Part shown: piece by piece, positions 9,253 through 18,200 of the stretch
Layout of the letters: each line of letters begins with the position of its first letter
How positions within the stretch are numbered: position 1 is the first letter of the stretch
Assembly (NCBI RefSeq): GCF_014595955.1
Contig: NZ_JABVCF010000008.1
Location: 124,001 to 188,000 of the forward strand
Reading direction: 5' to 3'
Source: Pseudaminobacter soli (ex Zhang et al. 2022)
GTDB lineage: Bacteria; Pseudomonadota; Alphaproteobacteria; Rhizobiales; Rhizobiaceae
DNA length: 64,000 bases
Notes under the pieces: generated by a model
Database searches by the model: none
The model's input: the letters and a program-made list of their open reading frames with translations, nothing else
Told to the model about the DNA's origin: nothing
Position numbers and translations under genes: made by a program

Positions 9253-9680
9253 GCATCATCCCCGTCCCTCCGGACCACCGCCGGAACGACTTCACGCTGA
9301 CGATGATCAACATCGTCTTCCTGCTTTTGCTGTTCTTCCTCACGACGGGAAGCCTCACCAATCGCCAGGAGGCCCAGTCCACCGTCCCGGTGACCCGCAA
9401 CCTGCCGCTCGAGCGCCTGCCCCGGCCGCTGCTGCTGATCGAAGAGGACGGGTCGCTGTTCCTCGACGGCGCGGCGGTGTACCGCGACGAGGTGGGCCCC
9501 GCCGCCAAGCGCGCACTGCAAACGATCGGCCGCGACGATGCGGTGCTCAGCCTGCTGGCGCAGCGCGACATGCCGGCCCGTCCGCTTCTCAACCTCGTCG
9601 AACAACTGCGGGCAGAGGGGCTGCCGCTGCAGTTGGTCACGCTGAGGCAACCACTGGACACGGGGGCGTCGGCCAAATGA
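9249..9680 (+). CDS. Second ExbD/TolR-like subunit with Asp-to-Asn change in the membrane helix
   Basis: A 143-residue ExbD-like protein whose ATG overlaps the previous stop by 4 bp. The single helix reads LTMINIVFLLLLFFL; aligned with the preceding paralogue (LTSLIDIIFLLVIFF) the conserved proton-binding Asp is replaced by Asn21 (codon aac at 9309-9311). The periplasmic part (about 45-143) has the expected size and ends with a VEQLRAEGLPLQLVTL segment typical of the family. A subunit without the Asp could not by itself carry protons in the accepted ExbD mechanism, so it may pair with the first ExbD as a structural half of the dimer. That functional reading is inference. Confidence 0.82.
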   Translation: MSIIPVPPDHRRNDFTLTMINIVFLLLLFFLTTGSLTNRQEAQSTVPVTRNLPLERLPRPLLLIEEDGSLFLDGAAVYRDEVGPAAKRALQTIGRDDAVLSLLAQRDMPARPLLNLVEQLRAEGLPLQLVTLRQPLDTGASAK

Positions 9681-11611
9681 GCGAGAACTCGGCAAAGGGT
9701 CTTTGGGCCACCGCTGCAGTCGCATCACTTCTCCTGCACGGCTCGATCGGCATGGCACTTTATGCCATGCCGATCCCCGAACCGCGAAAGCAGAGCCGCA
9801 CCGAGATCGACGTTGCCACTCTGATGGGGGGCGCCGCGACCCAGTCGACCTCCACCGAGAAAGCCGTGATCGGCAATGCGCCCGGCGAGGTGGCCGTCGT
9901 TGAGCCTCGCGATCAAGCTTCGGCCGCAGCAGAAGCCGCGCCTGTGCTTGCCGCAGCGCAGCCGGAAGCGCACGAACTCGGCTCTTCCTCGCCTTTGGCA
10001 GTCCTCGAACCGGTAAGTTCTTCGGCCGAGCCCGCCATCGTGGCTCCCGACGCTCTGGCGCGCGAAGCCGCGGCGAAGAAGGAGGCTATCGCCGCAGCGC
10101 TCGCTGACCAGGTCGCGCCATCGGAACTCCCGGCCGAGGCCGCGCCGGTCGCATCAAGCGAGGCGACTCGGTCGGCCGAGATTGCAAAGGCGGCGGCTGG
10201 GGACGCGCAACCGGAGGCCGCGCAAGTCGCCGATCCACTCTCCACACCTGATCAGCCTAAGCTCGCCGCGGCCGCTCAGGTCGAGGCGCCTTCGGAAGCG
10301 GTACTGCCTGCGGCCTCTGCATCCATCCAGCCGGCGCCCGCCCCCCAGACTGCTACGGAAACAAGCGAGGTGAGCGCACGCACCGTACCCACCGAAGCGC
10401 CCCGCCTCGCCTACTCGGCCCAGACTGTAGAGCCTGCGATACGCAATGAGATCGAAGCCATCGCATCACTCAATGAGAGCACACCCACGATCTCGCTGAG
10501 CGAGGTTGCCATTGCGGCCGAAAGCGAGACAGCCGCGCCTCCGTCCTTGGAGTCGGCCCCTGCGCAGCCGAGCCAGCCGGCGCAGGCAGGTTCCGAGGCC
10601 CTCGCCGCGTCCAACAAAAGCGTTATTGCGGTTGCGAAGACTAGAAGGAATGGAGGCGCGCTTGCGGCAGCATCGTCGGCGCCTCCCGCATCAATTCTGC
10701 CGGTTTCTCCTCAGCCGAGCCTCGGGGAAGCGGGGCTGGCCGCGGTCGCGCCAGAGCCGGAGACTATTGTTGCCATCGCTTCACCGGCCCACCCGGATGG
10801 AGTGAGCCCCGAGGAGGCTATTAAGCTTGGGCAACAACTGGCCAGCGTGGGACAGGTCATTGACTCTCCAGCAACCCGCCAGTCGGCAACGCCGACCGAT
10901 GAAAGTGCCGCGGCCGAGGAAATATCCACCGCGATAGCGGCCCTGCCGCGGACTTCCGTCACCGTTGACGACCGTGCGGGCGCGGCGGAGCCGAATCGAC
11001 TCCCGATCACCGACTTCCTGGCCGAAAACGAGTACAGCGACTGCCTTCTCGCCATCCCGACCGGCACGGGTCCAACGGCCGCCAGCATAGAGGCCTTCGC
11101 CGTCGAGAAGAGCGCGGTCGAGCAGCTTGGCGCCGAGTATCAGCGGCTCTCGGGAATCCCCGTCACAGCCGATACGCGGCCGGTCTCGCAGGACCAGTGC
11201 AGTGCCCTCGCCTTCGCCCGCAGCCTGGCCCAGTATCCCAATTTTCCCCTGCGCGTCGCACTGGCCAAGCCAGTGATCGAGAGCGGGCAGGAACTTGTCG
11301 GCGTAGTTTCCGGTCTGCGCAAGGACACGATCTATCTTGTGGTCGTCGATGACGAAGGGAAGGCTGAACTTGCCAGCTCGTATTCGGGCCAGCGCGAACC
11401 GGTCGTCGATTTCAGTGCGCCCATGACCCTGACGTCCGGCCCGGTGTCATCCGTGCAGCTACTCATTGCCATCGCTTCGGACGGCCCGCTGCGAACCGTG
11501 CCGCACCGGCCCGGCATGCCGGCTGAGGATTTTTTCTCGAAGCTCGCAACCGAGATTGTCGTGGGGCAGCGCTCGGTCGCCTTCGGGATGACGTCCTTCG
11601 TGGTGAAGTGA
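9677..11611 (+). CDS. TonB-like energy transducer with long Ala/Pro/Glu linker and PpkA-shared C-terminal domain
   Basis: The 644-residue protein overlaps the second ExbD by 4 bp. It has a short cytoplasmic start, one membrane helix (about 9-30, with the SxxxH-type SLLLHGSIG seen in TonB/TolA), about 400 residues of Ala/Pro/Glu/Ser-rich low-complexity linker, and a folded C-terminal domain from about residue 450. That domain is not a classical TonB C-terminus; it shows DC, an IEAF turn, a QC, a YLVVVDDEG strand and LLIAIAS near the end, and lines up with the C-terminal domain of the convergent PpkA kinase. I infer a motor-driven rod spanning the periplasm with a ligand or peptidoglycan/OM-protein binding head. 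The gene meets ppkA tail to tail with 22 bp between stops. Confidence 0.75.
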   Translation: MSENSAKGLWATAAVASLLLHGSIGMALYAMPIPEPRKQSRTEIDVATLMGGAATQSTSTEKAVIGNAPGEVAVVEPRDQASAAAEAAPVLAAAQPEAHELGSSSPLAVLEPVSSSAEPAIVAPDALAREAAAKKEAIAAALADQVAPSELPAEAAPVASSEATRSAEIAKAAAGDAQPEAAQVADPLSTPDQPKLAAAAQVEAPSEAVLPAASASIQPAPAPQTATETSEVSARTVPTEAPRLAYSAQTVEPAIRNEIEAIASLNESTPTISLSEVAIAAESETAAPPSLESAPAQPSQPAQAGSEALAASNKSVIAVAKTRRNGGALAAASSAPPASILPVSPQPSLGEAGLAAVAPEPETIVAIASPAHPDGVSPEEAIKLGQQLASVGQVIDSPATRQSATPTDESAAAEEISTAIAALPRTSVTVDDRAGAAEPNRLPITDFLAENEYSDCLLAIPTGTGPTAASIEAFAVEKSAVEQLGAEYQRLSGIPVTADTRPVSQDQCSALAFARSLAQYPNFPLRVALAKPVIESGQELVGVVSGLRKDTIYLVVVDDEGKAELASSYSGQREPVVDFSAPMTLTSGPVSSVQLLIAIASDGPLRTVPHRPGMPAEDFFSKLATEIVVGQRSVAFGMTSFVVK

Positions 11612-11633
11612 GGCGCGTGTCTGCTTGGAGCGG

Positions 11634-13778
11634 CTATCCCCGTATGCGGAAATAGCGTGCCGTCGCCGTGCTCTCGATGCGCCTTTGCTCGATCTCCGCG
11701 CTGATCTTCGGCAGCAGTTCGGAGGCAGGGATGGAGTTGGAGTTCTGCAGGGCCTCCAGCGGCGAGGAAGTGGAAAGCGCGAGCAGGATCTGCGGAACCG
11801 CGCTCTGCTCATCGGTCTTGCCGGTGCCCAACCCGAGCGCGATGCTGAACGACGCCTTGTCGCCGGAACGCTTCAGAATCCGGTCTAGATTGTGGGCGAT
11901 GCCGTCATGGTCGACGAGCAGCAGGTAGGATTTCCTGGACGGCTCGACCTGAAGCTCGCCGCTCATCGGATCGCGGTCGCGCAACTCGTATTTGGCGAGC
12001 GTCAGATCCGGCGGGGAACCGTGCCCGTTCGCAAGCTTGTGGAGGAATTGCGTCACGGTGCACTGCTTGGGCCGGATCAGGCGAACCCCGATCTTCGGCT
12101 CGGCCTGGAATTGCTGCATGAAGTCGTTCAACAGTTGCCGGAACCCGTCGACACTCTCGCCGAAACCCTCGATCTCCGTGTGCGTGCCGTTCACGGCAGT
12201 CGCCGTGGCGTAGAAGCAGTCGCCGCCGGAGTAGGTGCGCAGCCAGGCGATCTGCTTCGCGGCGCTATCCACCTGATCCGTGGGTTCGACCGGCTCTTCT
12301 GGCACGATGACCTCAGCGGGAGGTTGCTTGGTCGTCACTTCTTTCGCCGGCGGGACGACTTCCTTCGGCTGTTCGGCCGGGGGGCCCTCTCCGCCTTTCG
12401 GCGCCGGCGTCTCTTCGGCAGGCTTAGGCAGCGTCGCTTCGCCTCCAGCAGGCGCACCATCAGAGGCGGGCGGTCTTGGCACCTCCGCCTTTGGCACCTC
12501 CGGGCTTCGAGGCTCGACCGGCGTGGGTGGAGATGCCTCTTGCTGCGGCAAAGGATGTGGCCCGGAGAGCCACTGATCGGCCAAGCCGGAATACCAGATG
12601 GCGCCGACGCTTGCAGCGAGTAGCGTGAGCACGCCGCCTGCCACGACACCGCGCCGACGGCTCCGTCTCGGCGCGTCCGCCGAAGCATGGGCGGATGACG
12701 GCAGCAGTTCCGGAATATCGATCTTCGCCGGCCCGAGATAAGGGCCGAACGGGCTTTCGCTGGCAGGTTCGGCCGAGGGCTGTGCTGCGACCGCCCCGAG
12801 CGTAGTTCCGGCGAGGGTAAGTGCGGGCGCACCCGCCGTTCCCGACAGCATCACGCCGTGTTCGACAGGAGGGCCGCTTTCAAGGACAGTCGGGTCGGGC
12901 GCGGGCGGTTTTATCGGCTGTGCGGTTCTCGCCCAGCTCTCGATCTCGGCCATGCTGGCCGGGCGATGCTTCGGGTCGGGCTGCAGCATCGCCTCGAGGA
13001 TCGGCCGCAGCATGGAATCCACGCCCGACAGGTCGGGGACCACGCGCCGCTTCTCGATCACCTCGACCTGGCTTCCGCTCATGTCGAGGGGCTTGCCGCG
13101 CAGCACGGCCGCCATGACGAGGCCGAGACTATAAATATCCGACTTCTCGGTGACCTCGGCGCCGTACATGCCGAGTTGTTCCGGCGAGACGAAATTGTAT
13201 TTTCCGGCAAAGACGCCGCCGAGCAGCGTCTCGCCTCCGACACTCGCCGAGCGTGCGATGCCGAAGTCGATGATCTTGGCGCGGCCGACCTTGCCGCCCG
13301 GCAGGATGATATTGTCCGGCGACAGGTCGCGATGGATGATGCCGGCCTCATGCGCGGCCGCGAGGCCCGAGGCCAGCCGGGCAAGCAGCAGCCGAGCGTC
13401 TTCCGGCTGCATCGGCCCGCGCGCAAACATGTCGACTAGCGACAGGCCGTCGACGAATTCCATCGCCAGATAGGGGCGGCCGATCGCCTGGTCGATTGCG
13501 AAGACGTAGTAGCGGACGATTGCCTCGTGAAAGAGGTGATTGAGGATGGAGGCTTCCTTGCGGAACAGGGCGAGGATCATCGGATCGCGCGCGAACTCGG
13601 GAAGGACGATCTTGATCGCCACCGGATCGCCGGTCTGGATGTTGTGCCCGCGAAACACCTCGCCCATGCCGCCGGCGGCGACGCGTTGGTCGAGCTCATA
13701 GGTGCCGCTGAGCTGCGTCCCGACGGCGAGATCGCCAGGCGTGGGCGCCATGATGATCGTCCTGTCGTCATCCGCCAT
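11634..13778 (-). CDS. ppkA: T6SS serine/threonine protein kinase PpkA/TagE (ImpN)
   Basis: A transmembrane Hanks-type kinase of 714 residues. Visible are the glycine loop VAAGGMGEVFRG, catalytic VAIK Lys56, HRDLSPDN (Asp151) and DFG (Asp171), then a linker, one membrane helix at about 373-397, a Pro/Glu-rich segment and a periplasmic domain from about 513. In the known threonine-phosphorylation pathway PpkA phosphorylates a FHA protein or TssL to switch on the T6SS, opposed by PppA and TagF, whose genes follow. I start at the ATG at 13778 (11-bp overlap with pppA, G-rich ribosome site) instead of 14 codons upstream. The periplasmic domain resembles that of the TonB-like protein encoded opposite. 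Confidence 0.88.
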   Translation of the reverse strand: MADDDRTIIMAPTPGDLAVGTQLSGTYELDQRVAAGGMGEVFRGHNIQTGDPVAIKIVLPEFARDPMILALFRKEASILNHLFHEAIVRYYVFAIDQAIGRPYLAMEFVDGLSLVDMFARGPMQPEDARLLLARLASGLAAAHEAGIIHRDLSPDNIILPGGKVGRAKIIDFGIARSASVGGETLLGGVFAGKYNFVSPEQLGMYGAEVTEKSDIYSLGLVMAAVLRGKPLDMSGSQVEVIEKRRVVPDLSGVDSMLRPILEAMLQPDPKHRPASMAEIESWARTAQPIKPPAPDPTVLESGPPVEHGVMLSGTAGAPALTLAGTTLGAVAAQPSAEPASESPFGPYLGPAKIDIPELLPSSAHASADAPRRSRRRGVVAGGVLTLLAASVGAIWYSGLADQWLSGPHPLPQQEASPPTPVEPRSPEVPKAEVPRPPASDGAPAGGEATLPKPAEETPAPKGGEGPPAEQPKEVVPPAKEVTTKQPPAEVIVPEEPVEPTDQVDSAAKQIAWLRTYSGGDCFYATATAVNGTHTEIEGFGESVDGFRQLLNDFMQQFQAEPKIGVRLIRPKQCTVTQFLHKLANGHGSPPDLTLAKYELRDRDPMSGELQVEPSRKSYLLLVDHDGIAHNLDRILKRSGDKASFSIALGLGTGKTDEQSAVPQILLALSTSSPLEALQNSNSIPASELLPKISAEIEQRRIESTATARYFRIRG

Positions 13779-14556
13779 GACGCGCCCCCCATGCCGAAGC
13801 CGGAACGACCGTCGCTTCATCGGCTGATGCGTCGTGGCACTTCAGGACGATCACGGTGACGTTGTCGGTCCCCCCGCGATCTAGCGCTGTGTCGATGAGA
13901 CGTCGGCATGCCGTCTCGGCATTGTTCTGCAAGACGCTCTCGAGGATTTCCGGCTCGGTCACATGCGCAGTGAGCCCGTCGGATGCCAGCACGAACACGT
14001 CGCCCGGAAAGATCTGCCCGAGCTCGATCTCGGTCGTGATCTCCTCTTCCGCACCTACGGCACGCGTGATGACGTTGCGGCGCGGCCATACGCGCGCCTC
14101 CTGGGGCGTAATGACCCCGCGATCCAGCAATTCCTGCACCTCGGTATGGTCACGCGAGACCTGCGTGATGCCGCCGTTGCGGGCGAGATAGACGCGGCTG
14201 TCGCCCAGCCAGATGCAGGCGAACTGGCGGTCGAAGGTGAGCAGCGCCGCGACCGTCGAGCCGATCGTGCCGCCGCCCCTCGCCTTGGCGATCGACCGGA
14301 TCTCTGTGTTGGCCCGCTCGATCCGGTCCTCGAAACGGGCCCGCAGGTCCGGTGCCGAGCTGGCCACTCCGATGGTGGAGAGGTGCTCCACGATGGCCGA
14401 AGAGGCAATCTCGCCGGCATCGTGGCCGCCCATGCCGTCGGCCACCAGCCAGAGCCCGCTGCGGGGCGCGATCAGGTAGCGGTCCTCGTTGAGCTCGCGC
14501 ACCCTCCCCGGATGACTAAGGCCGAAGCTCTCGAAGCGGATACCGGACTGGTTCAC
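13768..14556 (-). CDS. pppA: T6SS PP2C-type protein phosphatase PppA
   Basis: A 262-residue PPM/PP2C phosphatase. Metal-binding motifs are complete: RELNEDR (Asp25), VADGMGGH (Asp40-Gly41), GDSRVYL, and GGTDNVTV (Asp231). It would dephosphorylate the threonine targets of PpkA and shut the T6SS down. Located directly between tagF and ppkA and overlapping ppkA by 11 bp, it forms the usual kinase-phosphatase control pair. Confidence 0.92.
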   Translation of the reverse strand: MNQSGIRFESFGLSHPGRVRELNEDRYLIAPRSGLWLVADGMGGHDAGEIASSAIVEHLSTIGVASSAPDLRARFEDRIERANTEIRSIAKARGGGTIGSTVAALLTFDRQFACIWLGDSRVYLARNGGITQVSRDHTEVQELLDRGVITPQEARVWPRRNVITRAVGAEEEITTEIELGQIFPGDVFVLASDGLTAHVTEPEILESVLQNNAETACRRLIDTALDRGGTDNVTVIVLKCHDASADEATVVPASAWGARHGG

Positions 14557-14601
14557 TGTCGTTCGCTCGTCAGCAAGGTGCGGCCGCGCACCGTTAAGTT
14601 C

Positions 14602-15273
14602 TCATTCTGTCACGACACGCAGCATGCGCGTATGGAAATACGGGTCGGGGAGCCCGTTTCGAGCATGGAGCACCGGGCCCCGCTCCTCGTTGCCCGGCAC
14701 CCACCAGTAGCTTCTCCCACGGGCGACCTGGCGGTAATCATCCTCGAAGATGGCCGCGAGGAAGCTCGGAGTATCCGTGTCCTGCCCGGCCTGCCACACG
14801 GTTCCGCCCTTGAAATCGCTGCGTCGAGCGTTGGGTGCCAGTCTATCGAAAGCAGGGGGCGGTAGATCTGCAACGACCTCCGCGACCGCCGGCGCGGCGC
14901 CCTCGTCGAGCACGCCCAACAGGCGCACTTCCAATGCGGCGAACCATTTCTGCTGCGGCGAGTAGGAGGGCGGCGGCAGCGTCTCGCCCTCCTCGCAGAC
15001 ATAGATCGCCAGCAGCGGAAAGAAGCGCCCGACCCCATCCACCGATGGCATCAGCGCACCGGCGCAGGCCGCGCCGAGCACGTCCGCGCCGATCCAGAAC
15101 CGCCAGATCGGGGCAACGAGGTAAAGCTCCTCCCATGCGCGGCCGAGTTCGCTGCGGCTGGCAGCCACCGCCGACTGCAGCCAGGTCTCGATCGGCGCGA
15201 GAACGTCACCGGCTATGTTGTACGCGATGAAATCGCGTTTCTGAGGCAGCTTGCCGAACAGCCCGAAGCCCAT
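14602..15273 (-). CDS. tagF: T6SS regulator TagF (ImpM)
   Basis: The start MGFGLFGKLPQKRDFI, then a WEELYLVAPIWRFWI block and GVGRFFPL are diagnostic of the TagF/ImpM family. In Pseudomonas and Agrobacterium TagF represses T6SS assembly post-translationally, in the latter by sequestering the FHA protein. Here it is a free 223-residue protein, not fused to PppA as in some species. It begins 1 bp after the tssM stop, in one leftward operon tssK-tssL-tssM-tagF-pppA-ppkA. Confidence 0.9.
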   Translation of the reverse strand: MGFGLFGKLPQKRDFIAYNIAGDVLAPIETWLQSAVAASRSELGRAWEELYLVAPIWRFWIGADVLGAACAGALMPSVDGVGRFFPLLAIYVCEEGETLPPPSYSPQQKWFAALEVRLLGVLDEGAAPAVAEVVADLPPPAFDRLAPNARRSDFKGGTVWQAGQDTDTPSFLAAIFEDDYRQVARGRSYWWVPGNEERGPVLHARNGLPDPYFHTRMLRVVTE

Positions 15274-15274
15274 C

Positions 15275-18200
15275 TCACAGCCCCGTCGGGCAGGAGAACT
15301 GGGTCAGTTCCGGCAGCAGGAAGGGATTGGCCACCGATCCCACCTGGATGGTGTAGACGACGTCGCGGCCGCCGATGACGAAACGCGCGCGCATCCCGTC
15401 CGAGGTCTTGGAGACCGAGCCATACTCCAAGAGACGCATGAAGGCCCATCCGCCTTCCGTCAGCACGGTCGAGACGCGGCCCGGTATGTCCGGCGTGAGC
15501 GCGATGCTCACCGTTCCACCGGACATGCTTCCCGGCCACTGCATGGTGACCGGCAGGCCGCCGACCTGCGTGCTCTGCACGATCTGGCCATTGAGGTTGA
15601 GCAGGGCCATGTCGGCCTCGCCGTGCAGGGAGAAGGGCGTGATCGTCAGGCTAACCGCGGGCATGACCCCTCCCTGGGGGAAGAAGGCGTCGCGGATTTG
15701 GGCCGCGCGCTGGAACTCCTTGAGGGTCACCTTGGACAGTTCCCGGCCCAGGCGGGTATCCTCCTTCCAGACCCATTCATCGCCGGACATGTCCGCCATC
15801 GGGGCCAGGTTCTGGGCGAAGAAGCGGTCGATCACCCCATTCGGCGCAAAGATGCGGGCGAAATCCTGCATCTGCACGTCGCGCTCGCTGTTTTTAGCGA
15901 AGGGATAGCGATTGGAGATGACCGACTCGCAGGCGTGGGTGACGGTGCTGTTCAGCATCTGGTTCAGCTGCGCCAGCGAATTGCCGGCCGCGTCGCCTTC
16001 GAAATCGTCGACCGCCGCGTTCACCATCCTCGCCACCGGGCGCGGCAGGCGCGAGGCGTTTGCGCGCAGGTTCACCACCTGGATCTGCATGTTGGCGTTG
16101 GCGCGGTCTGCCTGCGAGGGGTTCGTCGCCGCCAGCACGAGGCTCTGATACACCTCGTAGAGGTTCTGGATCAACGCATCGATCGGCCGCTTGCCGGCAT
16201 CGCCCTTCACCAATTCGTGGAACGGCCGGAACTGTGCCTCGATGTTGGCGCCCGGAATCTGGCGACCGGACGCGCCTGAACCGAAGGCCTCGCCGGCCCG
16301 GCTCTCCGATTTTTTCATCGCGAGCTCTATGCCGATGCGGGCCAGGCCGCTGGTGCGTGCGGCGGCGCGGTCGGCGGCATATTTGGCCACCGTAGCGGCT
16401 GCGTCCTTGGCGTCCGCGCTGGCCAACGGAATGTTCCCGGGCAGATCGGGTGACAGCTCGCCCTCGCCCGGCTCCCGCGTGAGCTGGGTCTCCACGCTCA
16501 CTGCCTCGAACAGCTGGCGTATCGGCGATGTCGGCGACGAGGCTGCAGAAAGCGCCAGATATTGCGGCTTGTCGGCCGACATCGACTTGAACTTCAGATT
16601 GTCGAAAACGCCGTTCCAGGCGTCGATGAATTCCTTGCCGTAGCGCTCGATCAGCACGGGACCAAGCTGGCCGAACTGCTCCTCGATGCCCTTCTGGTCG
16701 GCAAATTCGCCCATCACCCATTTCTCGCCCTCGATCTTCTCGGCGACGGCGGCAAGCTGGGGGATGAAGAAGTCGTGAAAGCCGGGATAGGTGAAGAAAC
16801 CCGGCACCACGAGCTTGTCGAGTTCGGTGCCGTCGACGGTCTCGAAAACCAGCGCAGTGTCCGGCCCACCCCGGTTGATCACCGAGAAGTTCTCGATGGG
16901 CGCCGCATAGGACGCCGTCTTGATCAGCGCATAGGCCCGGTCGGCCATGTTCATGCGGGCCAGCGAGCGCTGCGCGGACTCGACCAGCGGTCCGTTCAGT
17001 TCGAAGGTCGGGCGGTGGCTCGATCCGAGATGGAGCATGGCCCTGAGGTGAAGGAGAAGGTCCTGGCGCAGCTGGCGGTTGGTCGGCCCGGGATAGAGGT
17101 TCTCTTCCCAGTCCTTGCGCATCCAGGTCTCGACGAGGCTCTCGTCGACCTTCGGCGCCTTGCCGCCCAGCATCAGATAGACCTTCAGCGTCTCGTAGAG
17201 AACGAGCGGATCGTTCATGCCCGCCTCGATCTGCTTCTCCAGCCGCAGGATGAGGCGCGAGCGGAACATACGCTCCAAGGCGCGGCGGTAGGTCGTGTCG
17301 GTTGCCGAAACCAGCCGGCCGCGCTGCGCCAGGCCGAAGCTCTCGCGCACCGGCGTGGGCAGGTCGCGGTTGTCGTAGCCGACGGGCATGGTCCGCAGGA
17401 TGTCGAGCACGCCGGCGACGTTCGAGAGCTCGACGTCGGAAACCGTGTTGCTCTTGAGGTGGCTTGCCGCGTTCACGCGATACTGTTCGGCCGCGCTGTC
17501 TGTCGCCGCGATCAGCGACTTGTTGCTGGCGAAGCTCACGCCCCAGGCGCCCAGGAGCCCAAGCGAAATCAAGCCTATAGCCGCGAGTGTCCCGTAGCGC
17601 AGGATCGCGGCACGGCGCACCGCGCTCATGTCGCGGGAAACCCAGCCGCGCTCGGCAAAGATGACCTTGGTGAGCAGATCGCGCAGGAAGAAGCTTTTAC
17701 CCTGCCCGGAAAGCTGGGCGGAATGTGCCGTCTCTCCGAAGCTGCGCTGGATCGAGCCGAGCACCTGGTCGATCGGCGTGCCTTCCTGCGTGCCCGACGA
17801 GAAGTAGAAGCCGCGCAGATTGGCGTTAACCTGATAACGGGTGGGCTCGAAAATGCGGTTGAGGAAGCCCGCCACGCGATCCTTGAGCAGGGCGAACTGC
17901 GCGGGGAAGCCGAAGATCGCGATGCGCGCGATCGGGTCCGGCTCCTCGTGCAGGCGGTCGGAGACCTCCTCCGTCAGACGGCGTACCAGAAGATCGAACT
18001 CGGCCGGAACCTCGCTGACCATGTTCTTCTTGCGGTCTTTGGTCTGGAAAGTGGCTCCCCAGACTTTTCGGCGGCGCGCCTCGTTGAAGCTGCCGAAATA
18101 TTCCGCGAAGCCGGCGATCAGATCGGCCTTGGTGAAGAGCGCATAGACCGGGAAGTCGATCCTGAGTTGCTGGTGCAATTCAAGCAGGCGCTTACGGATC

